This document shows positions 1-7,893 of a stretch of DNA of 25,545 nt, in pieces. Both the position numbers and the translations under genes were made by a program. Source of the stretch: Kiritimatiellia bacterium (GTDB taxonomy: Bacteria; Verrucomicrobiota; Kiritimatiellia; RFP12; UBA1067); contig JAEDMC010000014.1 in NCBI GenBank assembly GCA_016303225.1, forward strand, positions 1 through 25,545, in the 5' to 3' direction. Numbering within the stretch: position 1 is the stretch's first letter; every line of letters begins with the position of its first letter. Below the pieces are notes generated by a model. The model did not search any database. It saw nothing but the letters and a program-made list of their open reading frames with translations, and had not been told where the DNA came from.

Positions 1-55
1 CCCACCAATGAAGCTTCGACGGATTTTCTTCCTTCTTGTCATCGTCACCGATCAT
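1..55 (-). CDS. Start of a further gene, cut by the window edge
   Basis: An ATG at position 55 on the minus strand follows a good Shine-Dalgarno sequence (GGAGGT) at proper spacing, just after the stop of the 562-residue gene. Only 18 codons are visible (MIGDDDKKEENPSKLHWW), a charged and probably flexible N-terminus, so no family can be named. The spacing of about 15 nt and the same strand suggest it continues the BREX operon. Confidence 0.5.
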   Translation of the reverse strand, partial: MIGDDDKKEENPSKLHWW

Positions 56-69
56 TTCGACCTCCACTC

Positions 70-1758
70 TTAATGCATCGTCCGCGTGGTTGCGTTGTCC
101 ATATGTTCACCGATATAGCCAACGATAATCCGCTGTCGGTCATTGTCAAAGGCAAAGTGGATTCGCAATTGCTTTCCGGGCTTATTCCCATACTTCAAGT
201 GCGGCCACATTTCATATTGTTTGCCCTCGAATTCAAACCTCCGCATTTGCACAAGTCGAGCATTGTTTGTCGTCTTCGCACCTTCACCCTTAGCGTACTC
301 AAACACTGTCGAAGACTCAAACTCATGCTCAATATCGCCGCGCTTCACAAACACAATCTCCCAGAGCTTTTGATCGAGGTCATGAAGCATCTTCCATGCT
401 ATCTCAAAATCTTTGAAGTTGCGATAAGCAAGCGCAGGGTCCCATGCTTTTTCGGCGAACGCAAGATGCTTATAGAAAGGCGCAAACGCCTTCAACGCGG
501 CAAACGACCCGGGATATTCCCTCGGCAACACACATTCGTTTTCCGCTGATTTTCGCATAAGCGACTCCTGCGTCGCTTTGATGTTATAGACTTCTGCCGC
601 GTGTTTGTCCTCGAGTTCATCTTTCTTGATTTGAAGGTCAAGATTTTGAATCTCAAGTTCTCCAACGCGGTCTTCGAGTTGTCCGGCCTTCTCCTCAAGT
701 TCTTTCTTCTCAGCCTCCGACAGCTCAAACAGGCCTGACATATCTTTCAGTTGAGTCTTCACCTTTTCATATTCAGCCGCCGGGACGGATTTCTGAATAA
801 GCTCTGCGAGCTTAAAGAACTTCCGACGCCGAATCAGGAGCTGCACATTTTCAACATCAGAGACAGCGCCTCGTTCATTGATTGGATGATAGCCAAGCCA
901 GCTATGCAGCAGGATTTGATGTGTTTTTTCAAGAGCCTTCTGGTTCGTCACAAAGTACCTTAATTTTCTTCCAAGATCCTTGTGAACACGGAAGTTGGGA
1001 ACAAAAAGACATTCGTTGAACTCAAGACGAAAGCGAGCGAGGACTTTCTTGATCTCGACCTTGTAAGGTACGATATAGACAAGGGCTTTGCCAAATAGAT
1101 TCTTCGACAGGTAATCGGCCTCTTCGTGGGTATCCTTCGTCTCTCCATGTAAAAACACGACAGCCAACTTACGATCTTCCGATTCAACATAGGAGATGAT
1201 TCGTGACGCCTGGTCGACATCATTAATCGTGATAGCCCGACCGATACCTTCAGTCACATCCTGCTCACCCGAGAAGAATCGGCACCCCTTAAATCTCTCC
1301 AGCAACGCCTCAACACACCCAGGGATTGATACGCTTGGCTCATAAGGTTCACCTGTAAGCGCGTGTTCGGTCGAGACCTTGTAGCTGATCTGCACATTGA
1401 CAACCAGACGACCACTCTCATTAAAAGCTCGTAGACCAATGTCGGAAACCCAGAACACATCCCTAACATCGTTATCACGATGTGTGTACTGAATAGCCCA
1501 AGCCGTAGAATCCTCATCAAGGCAATAATCTGTCTTGCACCAAGAGAATTTCGACTTGTAGTACGCACGATGCGTGAAATTCCCATCAATAAGAAAAGAC
1601 GAAGTCTTGTCGCGTTTAAGTCGAGCGAATCGTCTCCGCTCGTGATCCTTGACCCATTCACCTATGACGCGCTGCGCCTGATAAAGCTTGTTGGCAGCGG
1701 TCTGCTTATCGTTGTCAACGACAAAACTCGTTTGGTAGTGTCTTATAATCTGGCTCAT
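70..1758 (-). CDS. Unrecognised 562-aa coiled-coil protein at the end of the BREX operon
   Basis: I do not recognise this protein. It lies 24 nt after the brxL stop on the same strand, so it is probably in the operon. The N-terminal half (about residues 1-330) is a mixed alpha/beta region with no Walker or nuclease motif that I can see. Residues about 340-405 are very rich in E, K and L and should form a coiled coil. The C-terminal portion (about 410-562) ends in a compact module with conserved-looking LRIHFAFDNDRQRIIVGYIG and EHMDNATT. In my memory similar tails end several large prokaryotic proteins and look like a small RelE/ParE-sized beta-rich domain. That is a resemblance only. There are no membrane segments or signal peptide. 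No strong Shine-Dalgarno is seen before the ATG. It could be a BREX accessory effector or a passenger gene. Confidence 0.8.
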   Translation of the reverse strand: MSQIIRHYQTSFVVDNDKQTAANKLYQAQRVIGEWVKDHERRRFARLKRDKTSSFLIDGNFTHRAYYKSKFSWCKTDYCLDEDSTAWAIQYTHRDNDVRDVFWVSDIGLRAFNESGRLVVNVQISYKVSTEHALTGEPYEPSVSIPGCVEALLERFKGCRFFSGEQDVTEGIGRAITINDVDQASRIISYVESEDRKLAVVFLHGETKDTHEEADYLSKNLFGKALVYIVPYKVEIKKVLARFRLEFNECLFVPNFRVHKDLGRKLRYFVTNQKALEKTHQILLHSWLGYHPINERGAVSDVENVQLLIRRRKFFKLAELIQKSVPAAEYEKVKTQLKDMSGLFELSEAEKKELEEKAGQLEDRVGELEIQNLDLQIKKDELEDKHAAEVYNIKATQESLMRKSAENECVLPREYPGSFAALKAFAPFYKHLAFAEKAWDPALAYRNFKDFEIAWKMLHDLDQKLWEIVFVKRGDIEHEFESSTVFEYAKGEGAKTTNNARLVQMRRFEFEGKQYEMWPHLKYGNKPGKQLRIHFAFDNDRQRIIVGYIGEHMDNATTRTMH

Positions 1759-1782
1759 GGTAACATTCCGAGATACGGATCT

Positions 1783-3912
1783 TTACTGCTTCACATAGGT
1801 CACCGAAAACGCCTTGCACTGACGGCGGGATGGGACGACGTTCTGAATGCTGAAGGCATTGCGCCCGTCGAACTGCTGGAAGATATCCAGCCCGCGTCCC
1901 ATGATGATGTGCCAGCCGGTGTCCGTGTCGATCCAACGATCATGAAGGTTGTCGAGATACTCCCAAGTGAAGGTCAGCCCTTCCGGCGCGTATGCCTCGG
2001 CGATCTGCTCCAGGTACTTCTCCTGCGCCGCATGGTCGATCTCGTCCTTGGCCGTGCGCAGCTTCACCACCACCTCGTCCTCCCGCGCCTTGTTCTTCAG
2101 CACCACGCTGAGAAGATCCATCATGTTTCTGGCCTGATGGAACTTGCGGATGAACGGATCGACAATGAGGATCTCCTTCGCACCTTTCAGATGCTTCGCG
2201 AAGAGCTTCTCGTAATCAATGCCCGTCTGGTTCTCGCTAACTGTAATGCATCCTTCCCGCGCCCATGAATCATGTTCGACAGGTTTTACGAGATTAACGC
2301 ATGAATCAGTGCTTAACTCCGATTTATCCGACGCTTCACAAACGTTTCGTGATCCAGATTCCTGGCGAAGCGTGAGCGAAGCTTCGGACGAATCGGAGTC
2401 GTTTTCACTCCGCACTCTGCACTCAGCACTCCGCACGGACCAGTAGATGTCCGGGTACTCCTTCTCCTCCAGCGTCTGCACATACGTCTTCTCGCCGGAC
2501 TCAACATCCTCAAACCAGAAGTCGACTGGATCGTAGGTGGAGTCGATCCGCATGAGGTTGTCCTTGACGCGCTTCCGCCCCTCCATGACGAAGAGAAGCA
2601 ACTCGCGCATTTCCTCCTTGGTGGCTACGCCAGAAGGATACATAACCTTCATGAGGCCCGAAAAGGTTTTGCGGACACCTTCCTTGTCACGCTCGGAAAG
2701 ATTCGGCGAGATTCGGAAGTATTTCTGGAAGAGTCCTGTGAAGTCCATCTCACGCATCACATGGAGAGCCTCGGACAGGTAGTCCACGATGAGACCATAA
2801 CCCGAGGTGAACAATTCACCGCGCGTAATGTACACCTCCCAGCCCGGCAGATAGTTGTGGATGCGATCCAGGAAGGCGGAATCGAGATAGGCATCCGGCA
2901 GCGCATCGAAAAGATGCGTGTTCTTGAGCATATACGGAACATTGTGCGCCGTGTTGCCGACGAGGGCAAAGGAGGCCTCCGCATCCATCGTCCCCACACC
3001 ACGGGAGAACGAGTGGTTCGCCATGTAGTTCTTCATGACGTCCACGAGCTTCTTCTCCGGCTTCTTGTCGCGCCCGGCGAACTCGTCAAACGCAATGCAG
3101 TCCCAATAGCCGACAAGTCCAATCTTTCCCGACGCATTGTTGACGAAGAGCTTTGCAAGCGAGACTTCGCCACCCGACAGGAGCATCCCGTGAGGCGAGC
3201 ATTGCGAATAGATGTGCGACTTGCCCGTACCCTTGGGGCCAAGCTCCATGAGGTTATAGTTCCGCTCGACAAACGGAACAAGGCGCAGGAGCTGGAAAAG
3301 CTTGTGCCGACGCCCGAATTTCTCGGGATTGAAACCAATCGTCTGAAGGAGTGAATCGACCCATTCATCGGACGACATCTTCTCCCGAGAGGCAAGATAG
3401 GATTCCTTGTCAAACCCGCTCATCTGAATCGCCTTCAGAGAGCGGATGCTCCACGGGCTCACGCCCTTTTCCTCGACGATGTCATACTGGACATCGATCA
3501 TGCACCAGACACCGCCAACAAGCAGTTTCTTGTTGTTCTTGACGGTCTGCACATCCACCGGAACCTTCTTGATGCCAAGATTCTGAAACGACATCTCGTA
3601 GATTCCGCCCTGCGCGTTCAATTCAACGCTCACACAATCGATGATCTTGTGATGGCCTTTCTCCTTGATCTTTGACTTGATCAGCTCGGCCTCGTTGCGG
3701 TTGACATAATGGACGCGCAGGATTTCACGAACCTGCTCGATGCCATCGGCAATCGTCGCCTCGTCATCCGTCGCGCAGTACATCCCCAAGAGGTATTCGA
3801 GGACGTACCCCGGCACGGGCGCGTTGCTGCGGATCGACTTGACGAGATCCTTGCGGACGACAAGCCCGGGGAATATGTCGTTGATCTTCTTATCGAGTTC
3901 GGTCTTTTCCAT
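1783..3912 (-). CDS. brxL: BREX protein BrxL with a C-terminal MIT_C/phospholipase-D-like domain
   Basis: BrxL is the AAA+ ATPase of type 1 BREX, a DNA-binding ring protein needed for phage exclusion in known systems. The N-terminal part (residues 1-200) and the AAA+ core are family-like. Walker A is GPKGTGKSH at 225-233, and Walker B is in CIAFDEFAG at about 272-280. A Lon-type protease domain, from which the family got its name, is not apparent. Residues about 563-709 instead look like the MIT_C domain, a phospholipase-D-like fold, with EILIVDPFIR and LHDRWIDTDTGWHIIMGRG as its signature stretches. Between the two (about 492-545) lies a low-complexity Ser/Glu-rich segment encoded by repeat DNA (see 2315-2439). 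The gene starts 17 nt after the pglZ stop, with GGAG upstream. Confidence 0.93.
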   Translation of the reverse strand: MEKTELDKKINDIFPGLVVRKDLVKSIRSNAPVPGYVLEYLLGMYCATDDEATIADGIEQVREILRVHYVNRNEAELIKSKIKEKGHHKIIDCVSVELNAQGGIYEMSFQNLGIKKVPVDVQTVKNNKKLLVGGVWCMIDVQYDIVEEKGVSPWSIRSLKAIQMSGFDKESYLASREKMSSDEWVDSLLQTIGFNPEKFGRRHKLFQLLRLVPFVERNYNLMELGPKGTGKSHIYSQCSPHGMLLSGGEVSLAKLFVNNASGKIGLVGYWDCIAFDEFAGRDKKPEKKLVDVMKNYMANHSFSRGVGTMDAEASFALVGNTAHNVPYMLKNTHLFDALPDAYLDSAFLDRIHNYLPGWEVYITRGELFTSGYGLIVDYLSEALHVMREMDFTGLFQKYFRISPNLSERDKEGVRKTFSGLMKVMYPSGVATKEEMRELLLFVMEGRKRVKDNLMRIDSTYDPVDFWFEDVESGEKTYVQTLEEKEYPDIYWSVRSAECRVRSENDSDSSEASLTLRQESGSRNVCEASDKSELSTDSCVNLVKPVEHDSWAREGCITVSENQTGIDYEKLFAKHLKGAKEILIVDPFIRKFHQARNMMDLLSVVLKNKAREDEVVVKLRTAKDEIDHAAQEKYLEQIAEAYAPEGLTFTWEYLDNLHDRWIDTDTGWHIIMGRGLDIFQQFDGRNAFSIQNVVPSRRQCKAFSVTYVKQ
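2315..2399. repeat. Palindromic mini-element inserted in frame in brxL
   Basis: Two arms of 22 bp (2316-2337 and 2378-2399) are inverted copies matching at about 19 of 22 positions, with 40 bp between them. The left arm begins ACTCCGATTTATCCGACGC. The element stays open in the brxL frame and adds a Ser/Glu/Asp-rich peptide, including RNVCEASDKSEL, between the AAA+ core and the MIT_C domain. A diverged copy of the left arm lies in pglX (9304-9341) and another between genes (13522-13559). It behaves like the palindromic peptide-coding elements known from Rickettsia, but I do not recognise this sequence family. Confidence 0.75.
2405..2439. repeat. CACT-rich tandem repeat inside brxL
   Basis: Four short units of the type CACTCCG / CACTCTG / CACTCAG follow one another directly beside the palindromic element. 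On the coding strand they read GAGTGCnGAGTG and encode VRSAECRVRS, a low-complexity peptide not expected in BrxL. The repeat resembles the GTGG/CACT-rich sequences at 8487, 8891, 9055 and 18837, which suggests related insertion material. Confidence 0.7.
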
Positions 3913-3929
3913 CTCGGCAACTCCTCACA

Positions 3930-6491
3930 TCAATCAAAGAAATTCTGAACCGCGAGACGCAACGTCATCGGCTTGACCTTATAGGTGTCATAGTCGGTCC
4001 GTCCGCCCGCGCGTTCCTTGCCCGTTTCCATCCACAGCTCGACACTCCCCGCACGCAGGGCGTTCGCGGCTGGATTGAGCGTCAGCGTCGCGGACTTCGT
4101 ACGATCCGGCACGGCAGCAGCCTCGGAATCGAGCATCATCTCCACCGCATCCGAGAGCGGCTTTCCGTCCGTCGCATGGAGCGAAAGGCGAACTTTCCGA
4201 CGCGAGAACTCCTCGCCGACAGGCGCGGTCTGATAGACGGACACCGAGAACCGATTCGTCGTAATCCGCCCCGCGCCATCGACCAAAATCTCAGCCTCGA
4301 CCGGCACGACATCCTCGTCGCGGTTGCGAACGTGCTGGATTTCGACGACAGGAAGAACGATCTCCTGAAGCGACGCGCCGCCATGAACGAACTTCACCCC
4401 GCTCCCGGCCTTGCGGATCCGCATCACACCCTTGGCAATGCGTACATCAGCTCCAACATCGAGTCCAAGATCCTGCGTCCGGAAGTTCATCAGCACAGAA
4501 GACTCTACCAGCGGGTAACCGATGACAAAGCGGTTCTTCGTAACCTGCGCACGATAGATCGCCTCCTCGTCCGCCACGTACTGTTCGGGGCCAAGCTCCC
4601 GATCCTGATAGAGGAAGCCATGATCGGACGTGACGATGAACTTGTTGACGCGATAGTCGCCGCCGATCTTCGCAATCACCTTGAGGATTTCGTCGACGGC
4701 TTCGCGACACGCCTGTGCCGTCTCGTCCTCCGTCTCACGCTTGTCGCCTCGCGCGTCAATGAGATTGTGGTAGACGTACAGCACGGAGGCGGAACTCTGG
4801 AAGGCACGACATTCCGTCTTGGTCATCGCCATGAGATCCTTGTAGGCAATCGCATTGCCCTGGGGATTCGCCTCGGCCAACAGAGCCTTGCGGGCCTCGA
4901 TGCCCTTGGTCGACTTCCCGTCGGACAGCACCCATTCGGTCGGACTGCCCGTATCCGTACCGGCCATATCAAGAACGCCATGCGGCAGAAGCGCGGCCAT
5001 GCCAAGTTGCGTGTAGCTCGGCAACGCACCCAGCATCGGTTCGATCTTCGCGGAATACCGATGTGTCGCCTCGATACGCTGCGCCAGCTCGGCGGCAATC
5101 TCGTACCGAAGGCCATCCGACACGATCACGCACACGCTCACCCCGGCCATCGAAACGCGATCCTTCCAGAAGTTGAGCTGCGACTTGACACCCTCGACCT
5201 TCCATTCCGCAAGGGCGTTGACATGGTTCTGGAAATTCCGGGACTGCGGATCCAGATAGTTGTTGACGTAGTATCCGTCGACCTTGTTTTTAAGCGAAGC
5301 GAACACATCGACCGCATTCGGGTCGGCCTTCTTCGCCGCAAGATAGTTCTCAATGAACAGACGGTACTGCTGGTCGATGACAAACCACGTCTTGGAATAC
5401 TTGGTGATCGCATCTGCGGCATCGACCGATGTCAGGTCAGTCGTCGCCAACGCGGCAAAGAAACGTGTTGCGGCCTCAAGTGCCTGATAAGCGTTCTTAA
5501 ACTCCTCGAAGCGGCAACCATCCTTGCGCAGGCCGATGAGCTTGGCGACATCATCGACCCGAGCCGTCCCCCGCTCGACCTCCGCCAGGAGGGAATTCAG
5601 GATCTTCTCGTCAATCTCTCGATAGATGTCGAGCGCACCAAAAGCGGCATTGTCCACCGCTTCGAGCTGCGCAGCGACATGAACCTTCTCCGCCTGGGCA
5701 TCGGCAAGTCTCAGGAAGTCCTTCTTGAACTTGGAACTGTTCTTCCAGTCGTTGAAGAACGACAACGCCACATGGTTGAGCACAGGACGCTCATGAAGAA
5801 TCGGAACCGCAAACGCATCGTGGAAAAGCTGATTGGCGAAATCGACCACGGACGGCGTGGCGGCCTGGTAGCCATAATTCAGCATTACGACACGCCAGAA
5901 GTCCTTCTCCAAACCGAACTTGGCGATCTCGTCGAGCTTGTCCGTCTTGTCCTCCGCCAGCTCCTTCAAGAGAGCCGCTAGCACATAGTCGACACGGGCA
6001 TGATCTTTCACCTTGCACAGCACGGCCACCAGCACCAGGACGAGATCATCGACCGTCAGCGTGTTCGCCCCACCGACGGCATCCGCCAACACACGCACGT
6101 CGCGCTTGCGCGTCTCGGACTTGAATAACGCAGGATTGACGGACTGGATGAAAGCCCGCGTCCGGTCGTCGTCACGGAATCCCATCTCGCTGATCGTCAT
6201 CGAGACCGGATCCGTGCTGAAGGTTCCCCCGGCCAAGTACAGATCGTAGAGCCAGTCGCTCCCCGCATCAGGCCGCGCCTTTGCGGAATAGACAAGAAAC
6301 TTCTCATTGGGCTTGGCGACAAGGATCTGGTACTTGATGCCGAATTCGTTCCCGGCGATCTCCAGCTTGTTCACGCCGTCAAGCGACACCTCTTCGTATT
6401 CCGCCCGGCACTTTCCGCCGTCATCGTACCAGAAGACGATCCGCTTCTGCGCGAATGCCCGAGTCAGAGCTTCATTAACAGCTATATTCAT
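3930..6491 (-). CDS. pglZ: BREX-1 alkaline-phosphatase-superfamily protein PglZ
   Basis: PglZ is a core BREX protein with an alkaline-phosphatase-like metal-binding domain. Its exact substrate in exclusion is not settled. The type A (BREX-1) N-terminus is visible from RIVFWYDDGGKC (residues 18-29). The phosphatase domain holds VSDGLRYEIAAELAQRIE at about 457-474, with the metal-site Asp, and TSDHGFLY at 621-628, the second metal-binding Asp-His pair. Its length of 853 residues is normal for the family. The ATG at 6491 has an AAGGA Shine-Dalgarno about 8-10 nt upstream, overlapping the stop of the preceding membrane-protein gene, so translation is probably coupled. No breaks or foreign insertions are seen, in contrast to brxL and pglX. 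Confidence 0.96.
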   Translation of the reverse strand: MNIAVNEALTRAFAQKRIVFWYDDGGKCRAEYEEVSLDGVNKLEIAGNEFGIKYQILVAKPNEKFLVYSAKARPDAGSDWLYDLYLAGGTFSTDPVSMTISEMGFRDDDRTRAFIQSVNPALFKSETRKRDVRVLADAVGGANTLTVDDLVLVLVAVLCKVKDHARVDYVLAALLKELAEDKTDKLDEIAKFGLEKDFWRVVMLNYGYQAATPSVVDFANQLFHDAFAVPILHERPVLNHVALSFFNDWKNSSKFKKDFLRLADAQAEKVHVAAQLEAVDNAAFGALDIYREIDEKILNSLLAEVERGTARVDDVAKLIGLRKDGCRFEEFKNAYQALEAATRFFAALATTDLTSVDAADAITKYSKTWFVIDQQYRLFIENYLAAKKADPNAVDVFASLKNKVDGYYVNNYLDPQSRNFQNHVNALAEWKVEGVKSQLNFWKDRVSMAGVSVCVIVSDGLRYEIAAELAQRIEATHRYSAKIEPMLGALPSYTQLGMAALLPHGVLDMAGTDTGSPTEWVLSDGKSTKGIEARKALLAEANPQGNAIAYKDLMAMTKTECRAFQSSASVLYVYHNLIDARGDKRETEDETAQACREAVDEILKVIAKIGGDYRVNKFIVTSDHGFLYQDRELGPEQYVADEEAIYRAQVTKNRFVIGYPLVESSVLMNFRTQDLGLDVGADVRIAKGVMRIRKAGSGVKFVHGGASLQEIVLPVVEIQHVRNRDEDVVPVEAEILVDGAGRITTNRFSVSVYQTAPVGEEFSRRKVRLSLHATDGKPLSDAVEMMLDSEAAAVPDRTKSATLTLNPAANALRAGSVELWMETGKERAGGRTDYDTYKVKPMTLRLAVQNFFD

Positions 6492-6503
6492 AATTCAAGA
6501 TCC

Positions 6504-7892
6504 TTATTTAATCAACAGACTCGCGACAAAGCATCCTGCAATCGCAACAATTAGCACCAGGGCAACCAGGGGCCATGTGACACGTGTAAAGATTGGAGTC
6601 AAGCTTTCCGCTACTTTTGAAGGATCAAGTGCATTGCCCTCGCTTCCCGCGCTTTCTCCATGTATCTGCGACAGAACTTGAAGCGGCAAGATTGCACGCT
6701 TCTCCTTTTCGAACACTCGCTTTCCAGGTTCATCACCAAGCTTTTCGAGGAATGTCTCGGCAAGGACTGACACGGACTCCGCACCTTCCTGCTCGCCCTT
6801 GCGGGGCAAACTCGTACCGTCAAGTTCTTTCTTAAATCCGAGGTAAGACTTTGCAATCGCCTCCTTGTAGGCATAAGCCTCCGCAAGTCTTGTGGATATG
6901 TTATAGTTCCTCCGCGCAAACTCCTCCAGAATGACAAACGCAGCGATAATAACAAGCCTCAGCGGTATTGACGAAGCACCACCTGCCGTATTCAAATTTG
7001 CCAATGACCACCATCCAAAAATCGCAATTGCACCGGCAGAGGCTATCAAAAGCAAGGACCAAACCCATTTGTTCTTCTGTACAGCCGTCTTGCGCTCATC
7101 AAATGCTTTAGCCAGTCCGACAGACGCAGCCCCCGGAAGCAGTCCCTCAATCTTAACAGCAAGTTCATCGATACGCTTCTGGCATTCAGCAAAGAAATTA
7201 CCATACTTCTCAATTTGTTCTGAATGAATCTTCTGAAAGGTGTCAGCCGATTCCTTCACTTGTTCTTGGAATTTCCCATGAAGTTCATCAAGGTCATTCT
7301 TGAGCTTCTCGATTTTTTCCTTGTCGGAATTCAGCTCGGAAAAAGCGTCGCTCGACTTGGCCTTGAGGTTCGAGATCTCCTGCGCATGAGTTGACGCAGC
7401 ATTTGCGGCGGACTCGATAGCCGAGATACGTTCATCCACAGACGCCCTGCGTTGCTGAAGCGTCTCGGAGAATGTCTTTGCCTCGCCAGCCGCCACGTCA
7501 ATCGATGCCTTATGAGAATCAATCGCCTCGCCCGCCTTAACAGCCGACTCTTCTCGACCTTTTATGACCTTAACCGACTTCCGAGCCGACGCAAGTTCGC
7601 CCTTAAGATCGGAAACCTCTCCCGCCGTCCTCTCAAGTCCCTCTTTGATTAGGACTGCATCGTTCGCCGCACGACGAGCGGTCATCACATCTTCCGGCGT
7701 TTTCGCCTCGGCAATGTTTCTGACCTCTCCAATCTTCGCATTCAGCTCGGTGACTTTCTGCACCAGTGCATCAGCAGTAGCCTTGTCCGATTTCTGTAGA
7801 CTGGCAACAGCATCTTCAAGGGCCTTCTTGAGAGATTCAAGTTCACCCCAAAGCTTCACGCGCTCTTGATCAAGGTATTCCGTTGTTGCCAT
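6504..7892 (-). CDS. Coiled-coil protein with C-terminal membrane segments, embedded in the BREX operon
   Basis: This 462-residue protein is not one of the standard BREX subunits. About 250 N-terminal residues are almost entirely Ala/Glu/Lys/Ser-rich heptad-like sequence, a long coiled coil. Then come a hydrophobic helix (about 276-297, WVWSLLLIASAGAIAIFGWW), a second (about 309-325), a cytoplasmic-looking loop containing RLAEAYAYKEAIAKSYLGFK, and a final helix at the extreme C-terminus (about 440-460, LVALVLIVAIAGCFVASLL). I choose the ATG at 7892 because AAGGGGGA lies just in front of it. An earlier TTG in frame at 7913 would bury that site. It starts 1 nt after the pglX stop and ends 12 nt before pglZ, so it is firmly inside the operon. 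It may anchor or signal at the membrane, but its function is unknown to me. Confidence 0.88.
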   Translation of the reverse strand: MATTEYLDQERVKLWGELESLKKALEDAVASLQKSDKATADALVQKVTELNAKIGEVRNIAEAKTPEDVMTARRAANDAVLIKEGLERTAGEVSDLKGELASARKSVKVIKGREESAVKAGEAIDSHKASIDVAAGEAKTFSETLQQRRASVDERISAIESAANAASTHAQEISNLKAKSSDAFSELNSDKEKIEKLKNDLDELHGKFQEQVKESADTFQKIHSEQIEKYGNFFAECQKRIDELAVKIEGLLPGAASVGLAKAFDERKTAVQKNKWVWSLLLIASAGAIAIFGWWSLANLNTAGGASSIPLRLVIIAAFVILEEFARRNYNISTRLAEAYAYKEAIAKSYLGFKKELDGTSLPRKGEQEGAESVSVLAETFLEKLGDEPGKRVFEKEKRAILPLQVLSQIHGESAGSEGNALDPSKVAESLTPIFTRVTWPLVALVLIVAIAGCFVASLLIK

Positions 7893-7893
7893 A

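Noticed and set aside
4176..5981. Long open frame on the plus strand (601 codons) opposite pglZ
   Set aside because: It lies wholly antisense to pglZ, whose family motifs are clear. The product is Arg/Leu-rich without any family pattern, as expected for a shadow frame in GC-rich DNA.
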